Source: Streptomyces sp. NWU339 (GTDB lineage: Bacteria > Actinomycetota > Actinomycetes > Streptomycetales > Streptomycetaceae). From it: a DNA stretch of 64,000 nucleotides. Shown here piece by piece: positions 24,772-33,468 of this stretch. The position numbers and the translations under genes were made by a program. Location: contig NZ_QFRK01000040.1 of NCBI RefSeq assembly GCF_003143855.1, positions 1-64,000 on the forward strand. Reading direction: 5' to 3'. Below the pieces are notes generated by a model. That model was not told the origin of the DNA. It made no database searches and saw only the letters and a program-made list of their open reading frames with translations. Numbering within the stretch: position 1 is the stretch's first letter; the number at the start of each line of letters is the position of its first letter.

Positions 24772-27700
24772 GTGTCCACCCCGGCCGGCGACAGCGAGGA
24801 TTACGGGTCCGCCCGGATCACGATCGAGCTCGACGACAGCGGCGTTGTCGGCGAGGCGCGTGACCTTGGCCTGCGGATCCGGCGCGCTCTCGACCGCGCG
24901 ACGCGTGACGTCGGGCGGCAGATCCAGCGGAACATCCAGCGCAGCCTGCGCGCTGCGGGTGCTGTCACCGTCCAGGTCAAGCCCGACCTGCGGCGCTTCG
25001 ACGCGCAACTCCTCGCCGGGCTGAGCCACATCGGCTCGCTGAACATCCCGGTCGCCCCGGACCTCGACGCGTTCATGACGCGGCTGCGGGCCGCGCTCGC
25101 CGGTGAAGAGGTCTCGGTCCGGGTCGTCCCGGACCTCGACGGCTTCGACTCCCGGATCCGCAGGCAGCGGCCGCCCGACGTCACGGTGAACGTCGAGCCG
25201 GACACCGACCGGTTTCAGCGGGCGCTCGCCGGGCTTGCGGGTGTCGCGGGCCGTGTCGGCTCGATGCTCGGCGGGCTGCTGAAGTTCGGGGCGATCGGGG
25301 TTGCCGCCGCGGCAGCAACCCAGAGCGTGGCTGGTTTCGTTGCTGCGCTCGCACCGGCGGCCGGGATCCTCGCCGCGGTACCGGCGGCCGTCGCCGCGGT
25401 GCAGGTGTCGATGAGCACGCTGAAGCTCGCCGTCATGGGCGTCGGTGACGCCCTGTCGGCTGCGCTCGGCGACGACGCCGAGGCGTTTCAGGAGGCGCTG
25501 GAGAGCCTCGCTCCGGCCGCGCAGAAGGCTGTGCGGGCCGTCCGCGACCTCGCGCCGGAGCTGCACAAGGTGCAGCAGTCGATCCAGCAGGCGTTTTTCC
25601 GGCAGTTCGCCGGCGACGTCGGCGCGGCGATCCGCAACCTGCTGCCGCTCCGCTCCGAACTGGCGAAGTTGTCGGGGGAGTTCGGGAAGGCCGCAGCGGA
25701 GGGGCTTCGGTTCGCTGCGTCGCAGCAGGCTGTTGCGCCGCTCCGCGCGATCATCCAGGGCACGACGGCTGCGGCGTCGGGGCTGCAAGTCGTTGTCGCG
25801 CCGCTCGCGAAGGGCTTCCTCGACATCGCGGCGGCCGTTCTGCAGGCGTTCGGGTCGCAGGTCGGCGCGCAGATCGCGCAGAGCGGCGCGCAGATCGGGA
25901 CGTGGCTGTCGACGCTCGCCGCGTCCGGTGCGGCCGTCGACAAGGTACGTGGCGCGGTCGAGGTCTTCCGGCAGCTCGGTGCGATCGCGTCGAACATCGG
26001 CGGCATCCTCTCCGGGGTCTTCTCCGCTGCGGGCGCGTCCGGCGGCGGGATGCTGGCCAACCTCGAGCGGATCACCGGCCAGATGCGCGAGTTCGTGAAC
26101 AGCGCGCAGGGCGGGGAGGCGATCAGGAACCTCTTCGGTGCGGTCGCGCAGGTCGCCGCGCAGCTCGGTCCGATCCTTGCCGCGCTGGTCACCCAGGTCG
26201 GCCAGATCGCGCCCGCCCTGACGCCCATCTTCACCGCGCTCGGGCCGGCTCTCGTCTCGCTGATCAACAGCCTCGGGCCGGCGGTCGCCGCGATCGTGCC
26301 GAGCTTGCAGACCCTGGCGACGGCGCTCGCCGAAGGTCTCGGCGCGATCGGCCCGAGCCTCGGGCCAGTAGGTGCTGCGGTAGGCCAAGTCGTCACCGCG
26401 CTCGCCCCGCTGCTGCCGCTCGCCGGGGAGATCGTCGCCGTCCTGGCGTCGGTCCTCGCCCCCACCATCTCGATGCTCGTGCAGTTGTTCGAGCCGCTGG
26501 TTTCGACGCTCGCTGACGCGCTGCTGCCGGTCCTGCCGATCATCGCGGGCGCGTTCCTGGAGCTCGTCGCCGCTCTCACGCCGCTTGCGGCCGGTGTCGG
26601 CCAGGCGCTCGCCGAGCTGTTCGCCGGACTCGCCCCCGTGCTCGCCAGCCTTGCCGGGGCCGCCGCGCAGGTCGTCGCCGCGATCGCGCCACTCGTGCAG
26701 GCGTTCGTTTCCGCGCTGCTGCCTGTCCTCCCGCCGATCATCGAAGCCGTCCTCGCGCTGGTGAACGCCCTGCTGCCGCTGGTGCAGCCGGTCGTGGACC
26801 TCGTCGCCGCGATCGCGCCGCTCGTCACCATGCTCGTGCAGCTCATGGCCCCGGTCCTACAGATCGCCGTCGGCTTCGGCTCGTGGGTGATCCTCCAGGC
26901 CGTCGTGCCCCTGATCGAGGGTGTCGTCTCCGTCCTGTCCGGGCTGATCGGCGGACTGACCAGCGCCGTCACCTTCATCACGAATCTGCCGTCGATGATC
27001 ATGGCCGGGCTGTCGTTGCTCGGCTCCGCGATCGGCGACTTCTTCACGACGCTCGCAACGGACCTGGTCACGTGGGTGACGACCGGCTTCCAAGCGGTGA
27101 TCGCCTTCTTCGTCGCGCTGCCACAGATGATCCTCGCCGCGCTGGCCGCACTGCCGGGGCTGCTCGTCGACCTCTTCGTCCAGTCGGTCGCCGCCATCGG
27201 TATCGCGCTGCTCACCGCGATGGCCGCCGTGGTGTTCATGTTCACCGAGCTGCCCGGCCGGATCGCGGCGGCGCTCGTCTCACTCAGCTCCACACTGCTG
27301 AACACCTTCCGCTCGGCGTTCACCTCGGCGACGGTGGCCATCAGCTCGTTCCTCTCGTCGGCAGCCACGTTCTTCTCGCAACTGCCGGGCCGGATCGGAT
27401 CCGCGGTCGCCGCGCTACCGGGCCAGCTCGCCACGCTGTTCCGCTCGGCCGGCTCGAGCGCGCTCGCCGCAGCGGCGACCTTCGGAACGTCCGTCGTGAC
27501 GTTCTTCACCGGACTGCCTGGCCGGATCGCGACCGCTGTCGGCGGGATCGTCGCCCGCCTCGCCGGCGTCTTCCGTAACGCAGGCACCTCCGCCATGAGC
27601 GCCGTCGCGTCGCTGATCACCGACATCGTGAGCCTGTTCTCGGGACTGCCCGGAAAGATCGTCAGCGCGCTCGGCAACATCGGCGGGCGGATCATGTCGA

Positions 27701-28020
27701 GCATCAAGTCCGGCCTCCCGTCCGCGGTCAAGAAGTACCTGCCGTTCGCCGACGGGGGCATGGTCTTCGGGCCGACACGCGCCCTGATCGGTGAGGCGGG
27801 CCCCGAGGTCGTCATCCCGTTGACCCGGCCGCGGCGCGCGGCGGAGCTCGTCGAGGAGTCCGGGCTGATGGGCATCATCGGGGCGTCCAAGCCTGCCCAG
27901 GGAGACGGCGGCAAGAGCCTGACTGTCGCGCCCGTGTTCAACATGACGACGCACGGCGATCCCGAGATGACTGCCAAGCGCGTGCTGCACCGTCTCGTGA
28001 TGTCCTTGGGAGGGGTCTGA
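24772..28020 (+). CDS. Tape measure protein
   Basis: A 1082-residue protein, by far the longest Ala/Leu/Val-rich ORF of the tail module, starting at GTG 24772. Residues 1-150 are charged, then long hydrophobic helices fill about 170-900 (for example GAIGVAAAAATQSVAGFVAA), as expected for a rod that spans the tail tube. Near residues 992-1012 it has FADGGMVFGPTRALIGEAG, followed by EVVIPLTRP, a hallmark of tape measure C-termini. Its length would correspond to a tail of roughly 160 nm by the usual 0.15 nm per residue rule. It also often carries DNA-channel functions. Confidence 0.9.
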   Translation: MSTPAGDSEDYGSARITIELDDSGVVGEARDLGLRIRRALDRATRDVGRQIQRNIQRSLRAAGAVTVQVKPDLRRFDAQLLAGLSHIGSLNIPVAPDLDAFMTRLRAALAGEEVSVRVVPDLDGFDSRIRRQRPPDVTVNVEPDTDRFQRALAGLAGVAGRVGSMLGGLLKFGAIGVAAAAATQSVAGFVAALAPAAGILAAVPAAVAAVQVSMSTLKLAVMGVGDALSAALGDDAEAFQEALESLAPAAQKAVRAVRDLAPELHKVQQSIQQAFFRQFAGDVGAAIRNLLPLRSELAKLSGEFGKAAAEGLRFAASQQAVAPLRAIIQGTTAAASGLQVVVAPLAKGFLDIAAAVLQAFGSQVGAQIAQSGAQIGTWLSTLAASGAAVDKVRGAVEVFRQLGAIASNIGGILSGVFSAAGASGGGMLANLERITGQMREFVNSAQGGEAIRNLFGAVAQVAAQLGPILAALVTQVGQIAPALTPIFTALGPALVSLINSLGPAVAAIVPSLQTLATALAEGLGAIGPSLGPVGAAVGQVVTALAPLLPLAGEIVAVLASVLAPTISMLVQLFEPLVSTLADALLPVLPIIAGAFLELVAALTPLAAGVGQALAELFAGLAPVLASLAGAAAQVVAAIAPLVQAFVSALLPVLPPIIEAVLALVNALLPLVQPVVDLVAAIAPLVTMLVQLMAPVLQIAVGFGSWVILQAVVPLIEGVVSVLSGLIGGLTSAVTFITNLPSMIMAGLSLLGSAIGDFFTTLATDLVTWVTTGFQAVIAFFVALPQMILAALAALPGLLVDLFVQSVAAIGIALLTAMAAVVFMFTELPGRIAAALVSLSSTLLNTFRSAFTSATVAISSFLSSAATFFSQLPGRIGSAVAALPGQLATLFRSAGSSALAAAATFGTSVVTFFTGLPGRIATAVGGIVARLAGVFRNAGTSAMSAVASLITDIVSLFSGLPGKIVSALGNIGGRIMSSIKSGLPSAVKKYLPFADGGMVFGPTRALIGEAGPEVVIPLTRPRRAAELVEESGLMGIIGASKPAQGDGGKSLTVAPVFNMTTHGDPEMTAKRVLHRLVMSLGGV

Positions 28021-28022
28021 AG

Positions 28023-29348
28023 TTGCTTAACGACTACATGGCTGTCGGTGGCGTCGAGGTGGTCAACCACGCCAGGCTGCGGGCCTACCTCGGCACCGTC
28101 GGATCGCCCTTGGACTCCGGTGCGGAGATCTGCGCGTGCGACAGCCTGACTGCGGACGTGCTGGACCATCTGCCGTATACGACGCCGGACGATCCGGACA
28201 GCCCGGCCCCGTGGTGGGATCCCGATGTGCCCGAGTCTGCCGCCTTCGCGGGGTTCATGGCGCTGTCCATCGACGGCGTGGACGACTCCCCGGTGCGCCG
28301 TACCGTGACGAACGCCGTGATCGGTGGTGGCGCGATCGGGCCGGCGCGGGCGCTGCCGCGCACGATCACCGTGACCGGCATTCTCCTCGGCGCTACGTGC
28401 TGCGCTGTCGAGTACGGGCTGCACTGGCTTGGCGAGGCGTTGCAGGGGTGCGGGGGCTCGTCGTGCGGTGGGGACTGCGTCACGATGTACAACTGCTGCC
28501 CAGGCGAGGAGATGACGTCGGAGGAGTTCAATGCGCGGCACCGGCGCACGTTCCGTCGCGTGGCCCTGGTGGACGGGCCGACAGTCACCGGGCGCAGTGG
28601 TAGCGGGTCGTGCGCCGAGGGCCGGTGCCAGTCGGGCGCGGACATCGTCAGCGTGGAGTTCGTGCTGGTGGCGGCGAGCCCGTGGGCGTGGACTGATTCC
28701 GCCCCCCTGCTGGCCGTTGCCCCGCCGGTCGACGACAGCGACACGTGCGTGACGTGGTGCCTGACAGGCAGCACCGCCCCGGGGTGCGCCGGCGCGTGCC
28801 AGTACGCCGAGTGTCTCGACCCAGAGGCGCAGTGCACGAACCCTCGGTGCGTGCCGCCCGCGCCACCAGGGCCGACCGCGCTGGACACCTGTTTCTGCCT
28901 GCCCCTGGCAACCGAACGGGCCTGCTACGACATCGACCTGTCCCACCTGCCTCAGTGGTCGGTGAGCGCTCCCATGATCACGGTCCATGCGGGGGTGTCC
29001 GACCTCCGGAACGTCACGATCACGCTGTACGAGAAGACGAGCGCGCAAGACCTGCTGACGTGCGACGAGATAGCGGACCTCAACCGGTGCAGCCCGCACA
29101 GCGTTTACAGCGTGCAGTACGTGCCCGCCGGTGGCGCTCTCACGATCGACGGCCAGGTGGGCCGGGCGGTTGTTGAGTGCGGCGGCGGGTGTGAGTCGAG
29201 CCGCGACGTTTCCGGCGCCAACGGTGCGCCGCCTTCCTTCAAGACGCTGGACTGCGCCTCGTACTGCCTGTGCATCACTACGGACGTGAGCAATCCTCCG
29301 GCCGAGAATGCGACGGTCTCTCTCGCCGTGTCGGGCCGGGGTTACTGA
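28023..29348 (+). CDS. Distal tail (Dit-like) protein
   Basis: A 441-residue protein directly after the tape measure, TTG start 3 bases after the stop, with the AGGGGTCTG region as ribosome site. The N-terminal half (ASSVEVVNHARL-like, FMALSIDGVDDSPVRRTV, RTITVTGILLGATCC) has the strand layout of siphovirus distal tail proteins, and the C-terminal half adds a second domain with many cysteines (SCGGDCVTMYNCCPG, CFCLPLA). The distal tail protein forms the hexameric hub to which fibres attach. Family assignment is by order and pattern; details are inferred. Confidence 0.7.
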   Translation: MLNDYMAVGGVEVVNHARLRAYLGTVGSPLDSGAEICACDSLTADVLDHLPYTTPDDPDSPAPWWDPDVPESAAFAGFMALSIDGVDDSPVRRTVTNAVIGGGAIGPARALPRTITVTGILLGATCCAVEYGLHWLGEALQGCGGSSCGGDCVTMYNCCPGEEMTSEEFNARHRRTFRRVALVDGPTVTGRSGSGSCAEGRCQSGADIVSVEFVLVAASPWAWTDSAPLLAVAPPVDDSDTCVTWCLTGSTAPGCAGACQYAECLDPEAQCTNPRCVPPAPPGPTALDTCFCLPLATERACYDIDLSHLPQWSVSAPMITVHAGVSDLRNVTITLYEKTSAQDLLTCDEIADLNRCSPHSVYSVQYVPAGGALTIDGQVGRAVVECGGGCESSRDVSGANGAPPSFKTLDCASYCLCITTDVSNPPAENATVSLAVSGRGY

Positions 29349-29408
29349 GCAGCAGGCGGCCACTGGGGGCGCGTTGCGGTGCGGAGAGGGGCAGTCCAGC
29401 GGCGGCCG

Positions 29409-29468
29409 TAGTCTGATGGCAGCCGCTGGTTCTGGGCCGGGCGATGTCTGTTGTCAGGAGTCCGGGCA
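29409..29468 (+). promoter_or_regulatory. Late leader element 5 (tail hydrolase gene)
   Basis: TAGTCT (29409-29414), 11 bases, then the core CTGGTTCTGGGCCGGGC (29426-29442), followed by CAGGAG and GTG 29469. AGCGGC (29399-29404) and GCCGCT (29422-29427) form an overlapping inverted repeat. Confidence 0.65.
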
Positions 29469-31151
29469 GTGCCTGATGTCTATGGGTCGTACGCGGAGCT
29501 GGCGGCCGCCGAGGAAGAGGGCGTCGCGTACGAGCGGCGGCAGATACCTTCGACGGCTACCAGTTGGGCCAGCATCGCCATTCACGGCGGCGGTATCGAG
29601 CCCGGTTCGGGTGAGGTGTCGCGTGTGGTCGCCGCCGGCCTCATGAACCATTACGAGTTCGCGGGCCTCCTGCGCTCGGGGAACTCGCGGCTGCACGTCA
29701 CCAGCACGAACTTTGATGAGCCGATCGCTGAGGGGATCGTCGCCGCGTCAACCCGGACGCTCTCGTTTCACGGCTACACCGGTGATGGAACGCCGGTCAC
29801 TGCCATCGGTGGCCTCGACACCGATTTGAGAGACAAGGTCAAGGCCGCGCTGATCGCGGCTGGCTTCGCCGTGATCGACGCCCCGCAGGAGATCAGCGGC
29901 ACCAACCCCAACAACATCGTCAATGAAAACAAGATCCTCGCGGGCGTGCAGATCGAGATGTCCCGCCCGCTGCGCGACTCGTTCTTCCCGAACGGGAACT
30001 CCGGGCGGGCCAGCCGTGACAGCGGGGCCCGCACCCCCGCCTTCTACGCCTACGTGGCGGCGATTCGGCAAGTCGTCGTCAGCTATTTCGGCTTCCTGAG
30101 CGCCGGGGCGCGTGCGGACGACTGCGATGCCGAGTATTCGGCGCGCGTCGTGGACCGGGACGGCGCGATTGTTGCTGAGGCGTCTGTGCTGACGGATGTC
30201 GAATGGAGCCGGCTGCTCAATGACACCAGCACGGCGCAGGTCACTGTGATGCCGGATGAGGACTGCTGCCAACAGATGGGTCAGGTACGGTCCTGGCGTC
30301 ATCAGCTGTACATCTACCGGAACGGCGTGTTCGTGTGGGGCGGGCCCATCCTGTCGGTGGAGTGGTCGGCCGGGCAGGTGGACGTCTTCGCGGCTGATAT
30401 CTCCGCGTGGCTGGCCCGGAGGGTCCCTCACCAGGGACTCGTGTTCAACGACTCGGACCTCACAGACATTGCTTCCTGGCTGATCCGGGATGCCTTCGAG
30501 CCTGACGATCCGGGGCACTCGGTGAACGTCGTCGGCGAGGCAGGGGTGAGAGGAGGCCGGGAGTACCGCCGCAACATCGGCCAGAGCCTCGACCATTTGA
30601 AGGACCTTGCCGAAACGGGTATCGACTTCACGGTGGTCGGAAGCCAGATCATCATTCTGCCCGATGGGTGGTCGCAGAGTGTCGGTCAGTTGATTGATGC
30701 GGACCTGCCCGAGGGGCTTGTCGTCGCCGAGGACGGTGCGGCGCTCGGGACCCGGTGGATCGTGGCGGCCGGCCAGGACGGCGAGCTGGTCGGGGATGCG
30801 GGCGGGTCCGATGCGTATTACGGGCTGCTGGAACGCTACGTCGAGCAGACGTCCATTAAGACGCAGGCGTCGGCCCATTCGGCGGCCCGCGCGCTGCTGC
30901 GGTCGTCGCTTCCTGTGCCGGTGTTCATCGATACGCGGGAAGTGACCATTGCGCCGGAGGCGAATATCGATGTGGCGAGCCTGGTGCCCGGCTGGTCTTT
31001 GGACATCTCCACGGTGACGACGTGCCGCGACATCACACAGCGGCTCAAGATCGTTGGTGTGACGGTGCGCATGGGTTCGGGTGGGGACGGTGCGGTGGTT
31101 CAGGAGCGGGTGCAGGTGCAGGTGGCTGCGTCCGGGGCGGAGGCGGGCTGA
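29469..31151 (+). CDS. Tail protein with N-terminal poly-gamma-glutamate hydrolase domain
   Basis: A 560-residue fusion. Residues 5-200 match the poly-gamma-glutamate hydrolase/YjqB family (PF05908-like): AIHGGGIEPGSGEV with His39, LHVTSTNFDEP at about 75-85, SFHGYTG with His101, AGFAVIDAP and a final NIVNEN/QIEMSRPLRD. In known phage and Bacillus enzymes these residues bind zinc and cut gamma-glutamyl polymers. Here the residue in the FDEP motif is Asn81; some relatives have His there. Residues about 215-560 are a tail-hub-like protein (WSRLLNDTSTAQVTV, YIYRNGVFVWGGPI). GTG 29469 follows CAGGAG; an in-frame start at 29451 lies inside the leader. Confidence 0.75.
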   Translation: MPDVYGSYAELAAAEEEGVAYERRQIPSTATSWASIAIHGGGIEPGSGEVSRVVAAGLMNHYEFAGLLRSGNSRLHVTSTNFDEPIAEGIVAASTRTLSFHGYTGDGTPVTAIGGLDTDLRDKVKAALIAAGFAVIDAPQEISGTNPNNIVNENKILAGVQIEMSRPLRDSFFPNGNSGRASRDSGARTPAFYAYVAAIRQVVVSYFGFLSAGARADDCDAEYSARVVDRDGAIVAEASVLTDVEWSRLLNDTSTAQVTVMPDEDCCQQMGQVRSWRHQLYIYRNGVFVWGGPILSVEWSAGQVDVFAADISAWLARRVPHQGLVFNDSDLTDIASWLIRDAFEPDDPGHSVNVVGEAGVRGGREYRRNIGQSLDHLKDLAETGIDFTVVGSQIIILPDGWSQSVGQLIDADLPEGLVVAEDGAALGTRWIVAAGQDGELVGDAGGSDAYYGLLERYVEQTSIKTQASAHSAARALLRSSLPVPVFIDTREVTIAPEANIDVASLVPGWSLDISTVTTCRDITQRLKIVGVTVRMGSGGDGAVVQERVQVQVAASGAEAG

Positions 31152-31600
31152 TGGCGATGCGGGGCAGTCCCGGTAGGCGGGTGCCTGGTAACCCGTTGGG
31201 CGGGATGCTGCGGGACTTGGAGCGGCGTGCCCGGTCGACGACGAGCGGCGTCGGCCGGGCTGGTGCACCGGGCCCGGCCGGTCCGGCGGGGGCATCTGGT
31301 CCGCCCGGTCCGCCCGGTCCGCCCGGTCCGCCTGGTCCGGCGGGGCAGGCGCCGGTTGGTCATGTGGCGTCCACCGACGACAGCGGCCGGGCTGTATGGC
31401 GCTTCTCGGCTCCGTTTCCCGCGCCGCCGGTCGTGGTGGCTTCCCCTGTCGACCCCTGCGACGAGGGCACGGCCACCGTGGTTCTGGAAACTGTCACGTC
31501 CGAGCAGGTCACGGCCCGCGTGTGGCGTACCAGCCCGGAGAGCCCGGCCGGTTCAGGCGTCCTCGTTCACCTGTTCGCCTTGCCTAGACTGGATTCCTAG
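31151..31600 (+). CDS. Collagen-like tail protein
   Basis: A 149-residue protein whose ATG overlaps the preceding stop (TGATG). After a basic N-terminus comes a G-x-y stretch at residues about 38-65 (GPAGPAGASGPPGPPGPPGP and a few more), a collagen-like triple helix former encoded by tandem GGTCCGCCC-type repeats. It is followed by a short beta domain with two Cys-Asp/Cys motifs (PVDPCDEGT). Collagen-like segments in phage fibres hold trimeric receptor-binding tips. The adjoining glycine-rich and repeat fibres support a role at the tail tip. Confidence 0.7.
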   Translation: MAMRGSPGRRVPGNPLGGMLRDLERRARSTTSGVGRAGAPGPAGPAGASGPPGPPGPPGPPGPAGQAPVGHVASTDDSGRAVWRFSAPFPAPPVVVASPVDPCDEGTATVVLETVTSEQVTARVWRTSPESPAGSGVLVHLFALPRLDS

Positions 31601-31652
31601 CAGCATTCCCGCGCCGGGCGGCCCGGCACTGAGTCGGCAAAGGGTGATCCCG

Positions 31653-32384
31653 GTGGCCAGGGTGTGTGTCGATAACTGGTACTTCAACGTCAACACCGAT
31701 GGGGAGCTGACGCTGAAGCCCGGCATCCAGGGGTTCAGGCAACGGATCATTTACCGGGACCCGGGCACACATCAGTTCACGAAAGCCTCGTATCCGTGGC
31801 TGGCCCGCGTGTTCGTGGAGGTGCAGGGCGCCGGTGGTGGCAGCGCCGGGGCGAACGCAGCTAACGGCGAGTGCATCGCTCGTGCTGGCGGCGCTGGTGG
31901 CGGGTTCTCTTCTTCGCATATCGGCGTGGCTACGTTGGGTGCCACTGAGACGATTGTGGTGGGTGCTGGCGGTATCGCTGGTGGCACTGCCAGTTCCGGC
32001 GGGGCCGGCGGATCCAGCAGTTTCGGCGGCCTCGTTGTGGCTCCTGGTGGGGATGGTGGCAGTGCGGCCATGTCGTCCGGCACGACTCCCAATGCCGTCT
32101 CGGGCACTCCTGGCGCGTCGGCGTCGTCGACCGATGCTAGTGGCGGGCTGATTGCGGGTGGCGGCCCGGGCGGTGGGGCGATCCGGCTGAGCGCCCGGGA
32201 GGCGCTGGCCGGTGCCGGCGGCGAATCCCGGCTCGGTCATGGCGGTTACCCACGCGGGACTGAGGGGGTGGGGGGCGTCCCTCGAGGGCGTGGTGCTGGG
32301 GCCGGTGGGGCTCTGTCGTACGGCGAATCGGTGCAGGGCACCCCGGGCGGGGACGGGCTTGTGGTGGTCTACCTGTTCGGGTGA
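31653..32384 (+). CDS. Glycine-rich tail fibre protein
   Basis: A 243-residue protein from GTG 31653 (an alternative GTG at 31644 is nearly as good); AAAGGG lies 8 bases upstream. Residues about 65-235 are a Gly/Ala/Ser-rich repeat region (GAGGGSAGANAANGECIARAG style), the polyglycine-II-like architecture of phage tail-tip adhesins, after an N-terminal domain of mixed beta type (VFVEVQGAGGG start). It ends VVYLFG, a common ending in this family. It probably binds a host surface receptor. A GCGCCGGGCGGCCCGGC stretch upstream may be a decayed copy of the late leader core. Confidence 0.65.
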   Translation: MARVCVDNWYFNVNTDGELTLKPGIQGFRQRIIYRDPGTHQFTKASYPWLARVFVEVQGAGGGSAGANAANGECIARAGGAGGGFSSSHIGVATLGATETIVVGAGGIAGGTASSGGAGGSSSFGGLVVAPGGDGGSAAMSSGTTPNAVSGTPGASASSTDASGGLIAGGGPGGGAIRLSAREALAGAGGESRLGHGGYPRGTEGVGGVPRGRGAGAGGALSYGESVQGTPGGDGLVVVYLFG

Positions 32385-32394
32385 ACACTCCTCA

Positions 32395-32455
32395 TAGAAT
32401 TGCGGTGCCGCTGGTTCTGGGCCGGGCCACGAACGCTTCCTGAAAGGCGGGCGTT
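32395..32455 (+). promoter_or_regulatory. Late leader element 6 (tail fibre)
   Basis: TAGAAT (32395-32400), 10 bases, then the core CTGGTTCTGGGCCGGGC (32411-32427). GGCCA and ACGC pair imperfectly with GCGTTTTGGCC around the TTG start. Confidence 0.65.
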
Positions 32456-33454
32456 TTGGCCAGGTGTCAGTGCGGCGGAGGAAGCTGCAACTGCGTTGTC
32501 ATCGCCGGCCCGAATACGACGGTCGACGGTGGGGGAAGCAACGCGAATCCGTACGTCGTCAGTGCGGTAACGAACTGTGCCGAGGTGCGGACCTGTCTGG
32601 CGGCCGGGCCGGGCATTGACTACGACCCGTCGACCGGAGTGATCGGCACGGGAACGGACTGTGCCGAGGTGCGGGCCTGTCTGTCGGCGGGCCCGAACGT
32701 CGACTATGACCCGGCGACCGGTGTGATCGGCGCGGAGACGAATTGCGCCGAGGTGCGAACCTGCATCTCGGCCGGGCCGGGCGTCGACTACGACCCGGCG
32801 ACCGGCGTGATCGGCGCGGACATCTCGACGACGCCGGGCAACAACCTGACCATCGACGACGACGGCCTCTTCGTCCCGACCGGCGCGGCGACCGTCAACG
32901 TCGGATGCGGCATCGTCGGCGACGGCTCCGCCTCGGCACCGGTCGCGGCCAACACCGGCGCGTGGCTCTACGCGTGCCCGGTTGGTACCGCGGGCAGCGA
33001 CGTGTATTGCGACCCTGCCACGGGCCAGTTGAAGGCGGAGCCGCGGACCCGGACCGCGTTCCAGTCGAACTATGAGCCGCGGACGTTCCCGAACTTGGCG
33101 GTGCCGTTCCCTGACGACACTCCGGTAGCTACTTTCTGCGCGAGCATCACCAACCCGGATCCGTGCCGGACCGCGCTGGTGGTGATAACGCAGGAAACCG
33201 ACGTGTTCTTCATCCTGCCGGCCGGGGCTGAGGCTGCGGCAGGACAGGGCAGCGACGAGATGTGGCGGGTAAAGAACACCGGTTCGACGCGGATGGACTC
33301 TGCGCACCTGACGTTCTCGAAGCTGCAACGGGCCACCGTCGGACCGGGCGGAACGCTGGAGTGGTGCTACGACGTGACGATGGCACGCGGATCCAACGGG
33401 GCGACCTACCACCAGATCTTCAGCAATATCCGCTTCCATCTGATCTCGCAGTAA
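32456..33454 (+). CDS. Tail fibre with triple 28-residue repeats
   Basis: A 332-residue protein from TTG 32456. Residues about 38-125 are three near-identical tandem repeats of about 28 residues, each containing NCAEVRTC or DCAEVRAC and ending DYDPxTGVIG, encoded by visibly repeated DNA (32570-32820). A C-terminal globular region follows (TRTAFQSNYEPRTFPN, MWRVKNTGSTRMDSAHLTF), of the type that forms a beta sandwich at fibre tips. It is likely a receptor-binding fibre. The TTG start is chosen because it is the first in-frame codon after AGGCGGGCG. Confidence 0.6.
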   Translation: MARCQCGGGSCNCVVIAGPNTTVDGGGSNANPYVVSAVTNCAEVRTCLAAGPGIDYDPSTGVIGTGTDCAEVRACLSAGPNVDYDPATGVIGAETNCAEVRTCISAGPGVDYDPATGVIGADISTTPGNNLTIDDDGLFVPTGAATVNVGCGIVGDGSASAPVAANTGAWLYACPVGTAGSDVYCDPATGQLKAEPRTRTAFQSNYEPRTFPNLAVPFPDDTPVATFCASITNPDPCRTALVVITQETDVFFILPAGAEAAAGQGSDEMWRVKNTGSTRMDSAHLTFSKLQRATVGPGGTLEWCYDVTMARGSNGATYHQIFSNIRFHLISQ

Positions 33455-33468
33455 GGGGCGCAGGGGTC

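Noticed and set aside
25488..29363. 1291-codon minus-strand open frame across the tape measure and distal tail genes
   Set aside because: It is antisense to strongly supported genes, has low-complexity Ala/Arg/Ser sequence and no ribosome site; long antisense frames are common in GC-rich DNA.
31261..31346. CRISPR array or satellite repeat
   Set aside because: The GGTCCGCCC repeats are coding collagen-like Gly-x-y repeats without unique spacers; no CRISPR repeat or cas gene is seen.
31605..31652. Seventh copy of the late leader element
   Set aside because: Only GCGCCGGGC and a TAGACT box resemble the element; CTGGTT-N-TGGG is absent. Kept as a possible decayed copy.
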